DNA of 64,000 nt from Methylobacterium planeticum (GTDB taxonomy: Bacteria; Pseudomonadota; Alphaproteobacteria; Rhizobiales; Beijerinckiaceae). Positions 1 through 8,621 of the stretch are shown piece by piece. Below the pieces are notes generated by a model, which worked only from the letters and a program-made list of their open reading frames with translations, made no database searches and was not told the origin of the DNA. Each line of letters starts with the position of its first letter. Position 1 is the first letter of the stretch. The position numbers were made by a program, and so were the translations under genes. The stretch covers positions 124,001 through 188,000 of the forward strand of contig NZ_VZZJ01000005.1 in NCBI RefSeq assembly GCF_008806345.1, read 5' to 3'.

Positions 1-2
1 AT

Positions 3-293
3 GCCGTCGTGGTCGGCCTGATGGCGCTGGCCTTCTTCGGCAAGGGCATCGGGGCGCTGGGCTGGGCGGTCGTGTCCGACACCTCGCCCCGCGAGACCGG
101 CGGCCTCTCGGGCGGCCTGTTCAACACCTTCGGCAACACCGCCGGCATCACCACTCCGATCGTGATCGGCTACATCGTCCAGCAGACCGGCTCGTTCAAC
201 GGCGCCCTCGTCTTCGTCGGGCTGAACGCGCTGGTGGCGGTGTTCTGCTACCTCGTCATCGTCGGCGAGATCCGGCGGGTGACGTTGCACTGA
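3..293 (+). CDS. gudP: D-glucarate/galactarate MFS transporter, C-terminal end (partial)
   Basis: Only the last 96 residues are in the window; the gene starts upstream. The fragment holds the end of a major facilitator superfamily permease: two hydrophobic helices and a stretch reading SDTSPRETGGL, then FNGALVFVG and a charged end GEIRRV. This closely follows the C-terminus of enterobacterial GudP-type (anion:cation symporter family) glucarate transporters. The role would be proton-linked uptake of D-glucarate or galactarate across the inner membrane. The neighbours gudD, garL and garR encode exactly this catabolic route, which supports the substrate. A hairpin follows the stop codon, so transcription probably ends before the LysR gene. 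The family is clear; the exact substrate is inferred from context. Confidence 0.8.
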   Translation, partial: AVVVGLMALAFFGKGIGALGWAVVSDTSPRETGGLSGGLFNTFGNTAGITTPIVIGYIVQQTGSFNGALVFVGLNALVAVFCYLVIVGEIRRVTLH

Positions 294-328
294 GGCGCGA
301 GCCATCGTCTGATCCGGCGACCATCCTC

Positions 329-359
329 GCGCGGCCGCGGCTCGTCCCCGCGGCCGCGC
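329..359 (+). terminator. GC-rich hairpin after gudP
   Basis: Perfect 12-bp inverted repeat (gcgcggccgcgg / ccgcggccgcgc) with a 7-nt loop, 35 nt after the transporter stop codon. There is no T-tract, as is common for hairpins in very GC-rich genomes. Termination is inferred. Confidence 0.45.
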
Positions 360-379
360 CGCGCCCCGCGTGATGCGCC

Positions 380-1270
380 ATGCTCGATTTCAGCCAGCTC
401 CGCTGCTTCGTCGCCGTGGCGGAGGAGCTCCATTTCGGGCGCGCGGCGGCCCGCCTGAACATGACGCAGCCGCCGCTCTCGCGGCAGATCCAGGTGCTGG
501 AGCGCGTCCTCGACGTGCAGCTCCTCGAGCGCACCAGCCGCTCGGTGCGGCTGACGGCGGCGGGCCGCAGCTTCCTGCCCGAGGCCCAGCACATCCTGCG
601 GCTGGCCGAGACCGCGACCCACGTGACCCGGCAGGTGGCGGCCGGCCGCTCGGGCGTGCTCAAGCTCGGCTTCACCGCGGCCTCCGCCTACGATTTCCTG
701 CCCCGCCTCGTCACCGCCTGCCGGACGGCGCTCCCCGACGTGACCCTGTCCCTGCGCGAGATGGTCACCAAGGACCAGGTCGAGGGCCTGCTCTCGGGCC
801 AGATCGATGCCGGGCTGATCCGGCCGCCCGTGAGCCATCCGGAGCTCGACGCCACGCGCGCGCTGGCCGAGCCGCTCATCGCCGCGCTGCCGGCCGGGGA
901 TCCCCTGGCGGCGCGGGGCAGCGTCAGCCTCGGCGACTTTTCGGGCGCGCCCTTCATCGCCTACGCGCCGCACGAGGCGCATTACTTCCACGACCTCGTC
1001 GTCGGCCTCTTCGCCGAAGCCGGGGTGCAGCCGAGCGTGCGCCAGCAGCTGACGCAGATCCACTCGATCCTGGCGCTGGTCCGGGCCGGGCTCGGGCTCG
1101 CCCTGGTGCCGGCGGCGGCCGAGCGCCTGCGCTTCGAGGGCGTCGCCTTCCGGCCCCTCGACCTGCCCGAGCCGCGGCCGGCCGAGCTCTACCTGACCTG
1201 GCGGCGCGACCACGACAACCCGGTCCTGGGCGGCCTGCTCCGGGTCCTGGGGACGATGGATGGCCCCTGA
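380..1270 (+). CDS. LysR-family transcriptional regulator (glucarate locus)
   Basis: 296 aa, the normal length for LysR regulators. Residues 1-60 form the winged helix-turn-helix (QLRCFVAVAEELHFGRAA, then TQPPLSRQIQVLE), followed by a linker helix and a periplasmic-binding-protein-like effector domain from about residue 90. The N-terminus resembles the CatR/BenM branch. It lies on the same strand between the GudP-type transporter and gudD, with 123 bp before gudD, so it most likely senses glucarate or a pathway intermediate and controls the gud/gar genes. That role is inference from position. Regulators of this pathway in enterobacteria are of a different family (CdaR), so the regulator type here is a lineage-specific choice. 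Confidence 0.88.
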   Translation: MLDFSQLRCFVAVAEELHFGRAAARLNMTQPPLSRQIQVLERVLDVQLLERTSRSVRLTAAGRSFLPEAQHILRLAETATHVTRQVAAGRSGVLKLGFTAASAYDFLPRLVTACRTALPDVTLSLREMVTKDQVEGLLSGQIDAGLIRPPVSHPELDATRALAEPLIAALPAGDPLAARGSVSLGDFSGAPFIAYAPHEAHYFHDLVVGLFAEAGVQPSVRQQLTQIHSILALVRAGLGLALVPAAAERLRFEGVAFRPLDLPEPRPAELYLTWRRDHDNPVLGGLLRVLGTMDGP

Positions 1271-1393
1271 CCGACCGATGCGATCCGCGCATCGATCGAT
1301 CCAGCCTTTGGCTTGGACCGACATGGAACCGGAGGGCTAGAACGGAGGCAAGGCGGCACGCCAGAGGCCGCATCCGCCACCGGGAGAACGCCC

Positions 1394-2755
1394 ATGCCGA
1401 CCCAGACCCTCCGCCCCGCGTCGCGCGGCCTGTCGGCCACGCCCACGATCACCGCCATGAAGGTCGTGCCGGTCGCCGGCCGCGACAGCATGCTGCTCAA
1501 CCTCAGCGGCGCGCACGGCCCCTTCTTCACCCGCAACCTCGTGGTCCTGACCGACTCGACCGGCGCCACCGGCCTCGGCGAGGTTCCGGGCGGCGAGCGC
1601 ATCCGCCAGACCCTGGAGGATGCCCGCGACCTCGTCCTCGGCAAGCCGCTCGGCGCCTGGAACGCGGTTCTCAACGCCATGCGCACCCGCTTCGCCGACC
1701 GCGACGCGGGCGGGCGCGGCCTCCAGACCTTCGACCTGCGGATCAGCATCCACGCGGTGACGGCGGTGGAATCCGCCTTCCTCGACCTCCTCGGGCAGTT
1801 CCTCGACCTGCCGGTGGCCGCGCTCCTCGGCGAGGGCCAGCAGCGCGACGCGGTCGAGATGCTGGGCTACCTGTTCTACGTCGGCGACCGCCGCCGCACG
1901 GACCTGCCCTACCGCGCCCCGGAGGCCCGCGACGGCTGGTTCCGCCTGCGCGACGAGGAGGCCCTGACGCCGGACGCCGTGGTGCGCCTCGCCGAGGCGG
2001 CCCGCGAGACCTACGGCTTCAACGACTTCAAGCTCAAGGGCGGCGTGCTGTCGGGGGAGGACGAGATCGCCGCCGTCACGGCGATCCACGCGCGCTTCCC
2101 GCAGGCCCGCGTCACCCTCGATCCGAACGGGGCGTGGTCCCTCGACGAGGCGATCCGGCTGTGCAGGGGGCGGGGCGACGTGCTCGCCTACGCGGAGGAC
2201 CCGTGCGGGGCCGAGGACGGCTTCTCGGGCCGCGAGATCATGGCCGAGTTCCGGCGCGCCACCGGCCTGCCCACCGCCACGAACATGATCGCCACGGATT
2301 GGCGCCAGATGAACCACGCGATCCAGCTCGGCGCGGTCGACATCCCGCTGGCCGACCCGCATTTCTGGACGCTGGCCGGCTCCGTGCGGGTGGCCCAGCT
2401 CTGCCGCGACCACGGCCTGACCTGGGGCTCGCACTCGAACAACCATTTCGACGTGTCGCTGGCGATGTTCACCCACGTGGCGGCGGCCGCCCCGGGCCGC
2501 GTCACCGCCATCGACACCCACTGGATCTGGCAGGACGGCCAGCGCCTCACCCGCGAGCCCCTGCGCATCCGCGGCGGCCTCGTGGCGGTGCCGGAGCGGC
2601 CGGGCCTCGGCATCGAGATCGACTGGCCCGAGGTCGAGGCGGCGCACGCCCTCTACCGGCGCCACGGCCTCGGCGCCCGGGACGACGCGCAGGCGATGCA
2701 GGCGCTGATCCCCGGCTGGACCTTCGACAACAAGCGCCCCTGCCTGGTGCGCTGA
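1394..2755 (+). CDS. gudD: Glucarate dehydratase
   Basis: 453 aa, close to the 446 aa of E. coli GudD. A member of the enolase superfamily that dehydrates D-glucarate to 5-dehydro-4-deoxy-D-glucarate. The family catalytic set is visible: the K-x-K pair K213/K215 (FKLKGG), metal ligands in TLDPNG (D243) and YAEDP (E268), N297 in ATNMIATDW, and the general base H347 in GSHSNNH. The ATG at 1394 is preferred over an upstream in-frame start at 1313: it follows GGGAGAACGCCC, and the protein then begins like known GudD proteins. garL follows 28 bp later and garR next, giving an operon for conversion of glucarate to glycerate. Confidence is high because fold, residues and context agree. Confidence 0.95.
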   Translation: MPTQTLRPASRGLSATPTITAMKVVPVAGRDSMLLNLSGAHGPFFTRNLVVLTDSTGATGLGEVPGGERIRQTLEDARDLVLGKPLGAWNAVLNAMRTRFADRDAGGRGLQTFDLRISIHAVTAVESAFLDLLGQFLDLPVAALLGEGQQRDAVEMLGYLFYVGDRRRTDLPYRAPEARDGWFRLRDEEALTPDAVVRLAEAARETYGFNDFKLKGGVLSGEDEIAAVTAIHARFPQARVTLDPNGAWSLDEAIRLCRGRGDVLAYAEDPCGAEDGFSGREIMAEFRRATGLPTATNMIATDWRQMNHAIQLGAVDIPLADPHFWTLAGSVRVAQLCRDHGLTWGSHSNNHFDVSLAMFTHVAAAAPGRVTAIDTHWIWQDGQRLTREPLRIRGGLVAVPERPGLGIEIDWPEVEAAHALYRRHGLGARDDAQAMQALIPGWTFDNKRPCLVR

Positions 2756-2783
2756 TCCGCATCCTGGTCTCTGGAGAACCCCG

Positions 2784-3554
2784 ATGGACATCCTGAAGAA
2801 CCGCTTCAAGGCGGCGCTCGCCGAGAACCGCCAGCAGGTCGGCCTCTGGTGCAGCCTCGCCAGCCCGATCTCCACCGAGATCGTGGCGGGCTCCGGCTTC
2901 GACTGGCTGCTCCTCGACATGGAGCACTCGGCCAACGACCTGCGCGACATCTACGGGCAGCTCCAGGCCATGGGCGAGGGCAGCGCCCACGCCATGGTGC
3001 GGGTGCCGAGCGACGAGCCGATCACCATCAAGCGCATCCTCGACACCGGCGCGCAGTCCCTGATGATCCCCAACATCGACGATGCCGACCAGGCCCGCCG
3101 CGCGGTCGCGGCCACCCGCTACGCGCCGCGCGGCGTGCGCGGCTTCTCGCAGGCGCCCCGCGCCGCCCGGTTCGGGCGCATCCCGGACTACCACGCGCGC
3201 TGCGAGGCGGAGATCTTCGTGGCGGTCCAGATCGAGTCCCGCCGGGCGCTGGACAATCTCGAGGCGATCGCGGGCGTCGAGGGCGTCGACGGCGTCTTCA
3301 TCGGGCCCGGCGACCTCTCGACGAGCCTCGGCTATCTCGGCCAGCAGAACCACCCCGAGGTGGTGCGGGTGGTCGAGGACACGATCCGGCGCATCCGCCT
3401 CACGGGCAAGGCCGCCGGCATCCTGACCGCCAACGAGGAGCTGGCCCAGCGCTACGTCGCGGCCGGGACCCGCTTCACGGCGATCGGCTCCGACATGGGC
3501 CTGCTCGCGCGCAGCTCCGAAGCCCTCGCGGCCCGGTTCAGGGCCGGTGCCTGA
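2784..3554 (+). CDS. garL: 2-dehydro-3-deoxyglucarate aldolase (HpcH/HpaI family)
   Basis: 256 aa, the same length as E. coli GarL. A class II metal-dependent aldolase that splits 5-dehydro-4-deoxy-glucarate (or the 2-dehydro-3-deoxy isomer) into pyruvate and tartronate semialdehyde. Family motifs are present: LLLDMEHS with E47/H48, RVPSDEP, the metal ligand E151 in QIESRRAL and D177 in FIGPGDLS. It sits between gudD and garR in the same orientation with short spacers and a GGAGAAC ribosome site, so all three are probably co-transcribed. HpcH-type aldolases for aromatic degradation are close relatives, but the gene context fixes the glucarate assignment. Confidence 0.93.
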   Translation: MDILKNRFKAALAENRQQVGLWCSLASPISTEIVAGSGFDWLLLDMEHSANDLRDIYGQLQAMGEGSAHAMVRVPSDEPITIKRILDTGAQSLMIPNIDDADQARRAVAATRYAPRGVRGFSQAPRAARFGRIPDYHARCEAEIFVAVQIESRRALDNLEAIAGVEGVDGVFIGPGDLSTSLGYLGQQNHPEVVRVVEDTIRRIRLTGKAAGILTANEELAQRYVAAGTRFTAIGSDMGLLARSSEALAARFRAGA

Positions 3555-3563
3555 TCCCGCAAC

Positions 3564-3600
3564 CCCGATTCCACAAGCCCGATTCCACAAGCCCGATTCC
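3564..3600 (+). repeat. 14-bp tandem repeat between garL and garR
   Basis: Two full copies and one partial copy of cccgattccacaag fill the short garL-garR spacer. It is noticeably less GC-rich than its surroundings. No function is evident. Confidence 0.7.
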
Positions 3601-3627
3601 GCACAGGACCGAGACGGAGCGACACGG

Positions 3628-4518
3628 ATGAAGATCGGATTCATCGGCCTCGGCATCATGGGGCAGCCCATGGCGCTGAACCTCATCAGGGCCGGCCACA
3701 GCCTCTTCCTGAAATCCGGCTCGAAGCCGGTCCCGGCCGCGCTGGCCGAGGCCGGAGGACGGCCCTGCGACAGCGCCGCCGCCGTCGCCGAGCAGGCGGA
3801 CATCGTCATCCTGATGGTGCCCGACACGCCCCAGGTCGAGGCGGTGCTGTTCGGGGCGGGCGGCGTCGCCGAGGGGCTCAGCCCCGGCAAGATCGTGGTC
3901 GACATGAGCTCGATCTCGCCCATCGCCACCAAGGACTTCGCCCGCCGCGTCAACGATCTCGGCTGCGACTACCTCGACGCCCCGGTCTCGGGGGGCGAGG
4001 TCGGCGCCAAGGCCGGCTCGCTGACCATCATGGTGGGCGGACCGGAGGCGGCCTTCACGCGGGCCAGGCCCCTGTTCGAGGCGATGGGACGGAACATCAC
4101 CTTGGTGGGCCGCAACGGCGACGGCCAGACCACCAAGGTCGCCAACCAGATCATCGTGGCGCTCACCATCGGGGCGGTGGCCGAGGCCCTGGTCTTCGCC
4201 GCCAAGGCCGGCGCGGACCCGGCGCGGGTGCGCCAGGCCCTGATGGGGGGCTTTGCCGCCTCGCGCGTCCTCGAGGTCCACGGCGAGCGCATGGTGACGC
4301 GCAGCTTCGATCCCGGCTTCCGGATCGCGCTGCACCAGAAGGACCTGAACCTCGCCCTCCAGGGCGCGCGGGCGCTCGGCGTCTGCCTGCCGAACACCGC
4401 CACCGCCCAGGAGCTGTTCAACACCTGCGCGGCCCAGGGCGGGCAGGATTGGGACCACTCCGCCATGGTGCGGGCGCTGGAGCTGATGGCCAACCACCCG
4501 GTCGCGGGCGCGGCCTAG
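3628..4518 (+). CDS. garR: 2-hydroxy-3-oxopropionate (tartronate semialdehyde) reductase
   Basis: 296 aa, close to the 294 aa of E. coli GarR. A beta-hydroxyacid dehydrogenase that reduces tartronate semialdehyde to D-glycerate with NAD(P)H. Visible signatures are the N-terminal Rossmann motif GFIGLGIMGQPMA (residues 3-15), the substrate motif DAPVSGGEVGAKAG, and the catalytic lysine in TTKVANQ. The ATG at 3628 starts directly at the Rossmann strand; a longer in-frame extension from 3547 would add a repeat-encoded, non-family leader and was rejected. Last gene of the glucarate operon; a strong hairpin follows. No glycerate kinase (garK) is visible downstream, so glycerate must be phosphorylated by an enzyme encoded elsewhere. 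Confidence 0.94.
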   Translation: MKIGFIGLGIMGQPMALNLIRAGHSLFLKSGSKPVPAALAEAGGRPCDSAAAVAEQADIVILMVPDTPQVEAVLFGAGGVAEGLSPGKIVVDMSSISPIATKDFARRVNDLGCDYLDAPVSGGEVGAKAGSLTIMVGGPEAAFTRARPLFEAMGRNITLVGRNGDGQTTKVANQIIVALTIGAVAEALVFAAKAGADPARVRQALMGGFAASRVLEVHGERMVTRSFDPGFRIALHQKDLNLALQGARALGVCLPNTATAQELFNTCAAQGGQDWDHSAMVRALELMANHPVAGAA

Positions 4519-4527
4519 GCCGGGTTT

Positions 4528-4558
4528 CCCCCGCGGCGCGACCCTGGCGCCGCGGGGG
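4528..4558 (+). terminator. Terminator hairpin of the glucarate operon
   Basis: Perfect 12-bp stem (cccccgcggcgc / gcgccgcggggg) with a 7-nt loop, 10 nt after the garR stop codon. No T-run follows. The rest of the spacer up to 4988 is less GC-rich and holds no convincing gene. Confidence 0.6.
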
Positions 4559-4988
4559 CTGCCGGCGGACGACGCGCCGAGACGCGAAGTCCCGCCCCGA
4601 TCCGCACGGGAATACGCAGCGTCGAGACGAATAAGCTCGCGTGCTCTGGGATGATACTGAAGAGATCGGTGTCGAAGCCGCGCCGCGCGCCGGGATGGGC
4701 GCGCGCGTCCCCGGCCACCGCGCGGGCCGCCCGCGGCGCGGGTGACGAGATGTTCACGAAATCTTGCGATGCGGATGAAAGCGGGCGCGATACCGCTCCT
4801 CTATTCTCCAAACGCGGCGCCGAGGGCGGCAACATTGTGGCGGCCGGCCCCCGGCTACGCATAGCCCTAGATGACGTGAGTAGATTTCTCGGACCGCTTG
4901 CCTGGACAACCACGCCCGGAACCGCCATTCTTGTGCTCGCCGCGCGCGTTGGCGCGGCTCGCACAGCAGCCAGATATTCAGGACCAAC

Positions 4989-5600
4989 ATGAAGCGCAGT
5001 CGCGTTCAGCGGCCGTTTACCGTTGAGATCAAGTCGCGCGGTCGTCAAACGGGTTCAGTTCAAGATCAGCCGCCGTCTCCGTCACCCTCGCCGTCGAGCC
5101 TCTGGGCCGGATTGAACCTCCAGGGCGACGGGACGGACCGTTTCGGGGATTCCGCCACCATCGAGGCGCCGCGCGTCGCGGAGGCCCGCGTCGAGGCTCC
5201 CCGCATCCTGGCGTCCCGGTCTCCGGAGCCGCCCGCCCCGGCCGAGAAGCGCCGGGTCCTGCCGAGCCTGCTGGTGCCCGAGCCGGTCGAGGCCGAGCCG
5301 GAGCTGCCCCCCGAGCCGCGCCTGCCCCGCGTGCGCCGCGCCGCCGTGAAGACCCAGCCGGTGGACGCCCAGCGCGCGAAACGCCTGCCCGAGCCGGTGC
5401 GCGCGGAGATCACGGGGCGGGCCGCCGCCGAGGCGCAGGCCGTCCTGCAGGCCGCGGCCCTGGTCCAGCCCGCGCCGGGCGGCGCCGAGCCGGCGAGCGC
5501 CGAGGCGGCCCTCGCCCGGTCGCGCCGGGAGCGCCGCGGCCTGCCCGGGCTGCGGGCCGGCGAGCGCTGGAAGCGGCGCCTGCCCCGCTCCTGCTGGTAG
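4989..5600 (+). CDS. Hypothetical protein, Pro/Glu/Arg-rich
   Basis: 203 aa, not recognised. It starts with a basic segment (MKRSRVQRPFTVEIKSRGR), then a serine/proline stretch and a long disordered region rich in Pro, Glu, Ala and Arg. No membrane segment, signal peptide or catalytic motif is visible. A GC-biased third codon position throughout supports real coding. The basic N-terminus followed by a disordered body would fit a nucleic-acid- or protein-binding adaptor, but that is speculation. It is preceded by a 470-bp spacer and converges on the LysR gene that ends at 5638. Confidence 0.6.
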   Translation: MKRSRVQRPFTVEIKSRGRQTGSVQDQPPSPSPSPSSLWAGLNLQGDGTDRFGDSATIEAPRVAEARVEAPRILASRSPEPPAPAEKRRVLPSLLVPEPVEAEPELPPEPRLPRVRRAAVKTQPVDAQRAKRLPEPVRAEITGRAAAEAQAVLQAAALVQPAPGGAEPASAEAALARSRRERRGLPGLRAGERWKRRLPRSCW

Positions 5601-5637
5601 GGCACGGCACGGCGGTCGTCACCAGGGCAGGGGGCGC

Positions 5638-6549
5638 TCAGTCCGCGGCTGCGGCCGCGTTGCGCCGGTGCAGGCTCGCGGCGAGCTGGTCCGCGAACTT
5701 GGCGGCCGCGACCGAGAGCATGCGGCCGCGCAGCTGCGCCAGCACCAGCGTCATCGGGGCGAGGTCCCGCCCGTCGATCGGCCGGCTGCACAGGCGGGGA
5801 TCGTCCGGGATGCCGCTCGGCACCTGCAGGCTGACCACGTCCTCGCGCAGGACGAGGTTGCGCAGGAGCTCGAGGGAGCTCGACTCGACCACCGGCCCCG
5901 CGGTGATCCCCCGCCGGGCCAGGGCCTGCTCCAGATGGTGCCGGATCGCGAGGGAGCGGTCGGGCAGCGCCAGGGTGTGGGCGAGGCAGTCGCGCAGGCG
6001 CACCGGCCCCTCCGGCCCCGCCAGCGGGTGCCCGGCCCGCATCAGGGCGCAGACGGGCTGGTGGCAGGAATACAGGACGTGCAGCTCCGCCGAGGGCGGC
6101 GGCTGCAGCACCAGGGCGATGTCGGCCTCGAAGGTGGTGAGCGCCGCCACCGCCTGGATGTGGTCGCGCACCTGCACCAGGAAGCCGACCTGCGGGTGGC
6201 GGGCCCGGTAGGCCTCGACCTCCTCCGGCACGATCCGGGTGACGAAGGCCTGGCTGCAGGCGAGGGCGACGAGGCCGCGGCGCACCCCGGAAAGGTCGGC
6301 GATCTGCGAGCGCACCCGCTCGAGGTCGGCGATCTGGTCGCGGATGTGCCGGACCAGCAATTCCCCCGCGGCGTTGAGGCGCATGCCCTGCGCCAGCCGT
6401 TCGAAGATCGGCGTGCCGAGCTCGTACTCGATGTCCTGGATCTGCCGCGTCAGGGCCGAGGGCGTGATGTTCAGCCGCTCGGCGGCGCGGCGGATCGAGC
6501 CGCTGCGGGCGATCTCCGCCACGTAGCCGAGGGTGCGCAGATGCTTCAC
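5638..6549 (-). CDS. LysR-family transcriptional regulator, divergent from ABC importer
   Basis: 303 aa from a GTG at 6549. A longer in-frame start at 6633 exists but would add a basic 28-residue leader absent from LysR proteins. The helix-turn-helix is near the N-terminus (AEIARSGSIRRAAERLNITPSALTRQIQDIE), followed by the effector-binding domain. The gene faces away from the ABC substrate-binding gene at 6718, sharing a 168-bp intergenic region. That is the classic arrangement for a LysR protein that regulates its divergent neighbour and itself. Its ligand is unknown but is probably the compound imported by, or hydrolysed in, the 6718-10238 operon. Confidence 0.88.
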   Translation of the reverse strand: MKHLRTLGYVAEIARSGSIRRAAERLNITPSALTRQIQDIEYELGTPIFERLAQGMRLNAAGELLVRHIRDQIADLERVRSQIADLSGVRRGLVALACSQAFVTRIVPEEVEAYRARHPQVGFLVQVRDHIQAVAALTTFEADIALVLQPPPSAELHVLYSCHQPVCALMRAGHPLAGPEGPVRLRDCLAHTLALPDRSLAIRHHLEQALARRGITAGPVVESSSLELLRNLVLREDVVSLQVPSGIPDDPRLCSRPIDGRDLAPMTLVLAQLRGRMLSVAAAKFADQLAASLHRRNAAAAAD

Positions 6550-6717
6550 GGCCCGGATTGCCCCAACGGATCGACGCGCCGCGCGGGCGGCGACGGACCG
6601 GCGCAAGGTGCCTGCCCGTTGCCGAAACCGCAACGGGTCCTTCGAAAATCAGCACTCGTTTGCAACAGCCCGGGCGGCTAGCCTCCGGGACTTCGAGGTC
6701 CGATCCGGAGTCCGCCC

Positions 6718-7671
6718 ATGATCCGCCGCCGCACCCTCCTGGCCGGGCTCGGAGCCGGCCTCGCCGCCCCGCTCGTCGGCCGCGCGGCCTCCGCCGAGAC
6801 CGCCCCGACGCTGATCCGGATGGGCTCGCTCAAGCTGATCCACTCGATCGCGCCGCATTTCTACGAGCGCTTCACCCCGGCCGGGGTGAAGGTCGAGGTC
6901 GTCCCCTTCGAGAGCCCGACCGAGTGCAAGAACGCGGTCGTGACGAAATCCGTCGATTTCGGCACCTTCGGGATCGCGGCCGCGACCCTCGGGGCGGCGG
7001 CGGGCGAGCCCCTCGTGGTCATCGCCTCCACCTGCAACCGCGGCATGGCGATCATCTCCCGGAAGGATTCCGAGATCCGGGCGATCAAGGACCTCAAGGG
7101 CAGGCGCGTGGCGATCTGGCCCGGCAGCACCCAGGAGGTCTTCGCCCTGGAGCGCATGCGCATGGAGGGGTTGAGCGTCCGGGACATCGTGCCCGTGCGC
7201 ATCTCCTTCTCGGAGATGCACATCGCGCTCGCCCGCGGCGACATCGACGCCTATGTGGGCGCCGAGCCGGCGCCGGGGGTCAGCCTGTCCTCGGGGGTGG
7301 GCCAGCTCGTCGAGTATCCCTACGGCACCGAGATGGGGGCGCTCAACATGGTGTTCGGGGCCCACCGGGATACCCTGGCGGAGCGGCCCGACCTCGTGCG
7401 CACCATGCTGGAGATCCACCGCAAGGCCTCGGACTTCGCCGGCAAGGACCAGGAGGCGATGATCGCCATGGCGGTGTCGAAGCTCGGCCAGAAGCGCGAG
7501 GCCCTCGAGCGCTCCGCCCCGAACGTCGAGCTGAAGTGGAAGCTCGGGCCGGACGAGGTGAAGCAGGCCCACGCCTATGCCGAGCACATGCTGGCCCTGA
7601 AGCAGATCAAGCGCCTGCCCGGGCCCGGCTTCATCGACACCCGCTTCGTCGACGCGATGAGGGACGCGTGA
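6718..7671 (+). CDS. ABC transporter substrate-binding protein (NitT/TauT type)
   Basis: 317 aa. N-terminal export signal with twin arginines (MIRRRTLLAGLGAGLAAP, ending near AASAE), so export may be by Tat. The mature part has the features of SsuA/TauA/NrtA-like periplasmic binding proteins (SLKLIHSIAPHF, a FGTFGIAAATLGAA segment, IKDLKGRRVAIWPGS). It would capture a small anionic or sulfonate-like solute in the periplasm and deliver it to the permease encoded next. First gene of a four-gene operon with overlapping or abutting junctions. The substrate cannot be read from sequence. Confidence 0.88.
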   Translation: MIRRRTLLAGLGAGLAAPLVGRAASAETAPTLIRMGSLKLIHSIAPHFYERFTPAGVKVEVVPFESPTECKNAVVTKSVDFGTFGIAAATLGAAAGEPLVVIASTCNRGMAIISRKDSEIRAIKDLKGRRVAIWPGSTQEVFALERMRMEGLSVRDIVPVRISFSEMHIALARGDIDAYVGAEPAPGVSLSSGVGQLVEYPYGTEMGALNMVFGAHRDTLAERPDLVRTMLEIHRKASDFAGKDQEAMIAMAVSKLGQKREALERSAPNVELKWKLGPDEVKQAHAYAEHMLALKQIKRLPGPGFIDTRFVDAMRDA

Positions 7672-8543
7672 GCACCGGGGCGGAGGCGGGCGCGCTCCCG
7701 CTCGCGGCCGGGTCCCTGCCGGCGGGCGCGGCCGCGCCGCCGGCGCGCCGGGCCGGCCCGGGCCTCGCGCGCCTGCGCGCCGCGGGGCTCGCCCTCCTGA
7801 TCCCGGCGGGCCTCGGCCTCGTCTGGCACCTCGCCACCGTGGGGCGGCCCTACAGCCTGATCCCGCCCCCCGCCGAGGTCTGGACGGAGCTGCGCGACCT
7901 CGCCTTCGGGGGCATCAACGACGACGCCTTCAGCGGCACGCTCTGGGCGCATCTCGCCGCCTCGCTCGCGCGGGTCTACGGCGGCTTCGCCCTCGCGGCC
8001 GCCGCGGCGCTGCCCCTCGGGCTCCTGATCGGGCGGGTGCCGGTGGTCCGGGCGCTCCTCGACCCGACGCTGCAGATCCTGCGGCCGATCCCCGTCACCG
8101 CCTGGCTGCCGCTGGCCATGATCCTGTTCGGGCTCGGACCCCGCTCGGCCTATTTCCTGGTCTTCCTCGGCGCCTTCTACCCGATCCTCGTCAACACGGT
8201 CTTCGGGGTGCGCTCGGTCGAGCCGCGCCTGTTCGAGGCCGCCGCGATGCTCGGCTGCACCGGGACGGCGCAGTTCGCCCGCGTGGTCCTGCCCGCGGCC
8301 CTGCCGTCGATCTTCACGGGGCTGCGCCTCGGCCTCGGTTTCGCCTGGGTGGTGATCGTCGTCGGCGAGATGACCGGGGTGCAGACCGGGCTCGGGGCGA
8401 TCATCATGGAGGCCCGCCAGCTCTCCCGCACCGAGATCGTGATCTGCGGCATGGCGGTGATCGGGGTGGCGGGCTTCGTCTCCGACTGGATCGTGATGCG
8501 GATCGGCCGGAGCCTCCTCGCCTGGAGCCCGTCCCACGGATGA
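7668..8543 (+). CDS. ABC transporter permease (NitT/TauT type)
   Basis: 291 aa from a GTG at 7668 that overlaps the TGA of the binding-protein gene (GTGA), showing translational coupling. An open frame runs further upstream to 6558 but overlaps the preceding gene and is not coding. About six membrane helices are predicted, and the cytoplasmic EAA loop that docks to the ATPase is visible (EAAAMLGCTGTAQFARVVLP). The N-terminus has an Ala/Pro-rich leader before the first helix. It forms the inner-membrane channel of the importer together with the ATPase at 8622. Confidence 0.88.
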   Translation: MSTGAEAGALPLAAGSLPAGAAAPPARRAGPGLARLRAAGLALLIPAGLGLVWHLATVGRPYSLIPPPAEVWTELRDLAFGGINDDAFSGTLWAHLAASLARVYGGFALAAAAALPLGLLIGRVPVVRALLDPTLQILRPIPVTAWLPLAMILFGLGPRSAYFLVFLGAFYPILVNTVFGVRSVEPRLFEAAAMLGCTGTAQFARVVLPAALPSIFTGLRLGLGFAWVVIVVGEMTGVQTGLGAIIMEARQLSRTEIVICGMAVIGVAGFVSDWIVMRIGRSLLAWSPSHG

Positions 8544-8621
8544 GCGGCAAGCCGAGGAGCGGGGCGCCGCGGGGCGGGAAGCCGAGGAGCGGGAGACCGA
8601 TGAGCAGGAAGGACGCCCCCC

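Noticed and set aside
248..1324. Long minus-strand open frame opposite the LysR gene
   Set aside because: Antisense shadow of a high-GC gene; the protein is Arg/Gly/Ala noise without domains, while the plus strand encodes a clear LysR.
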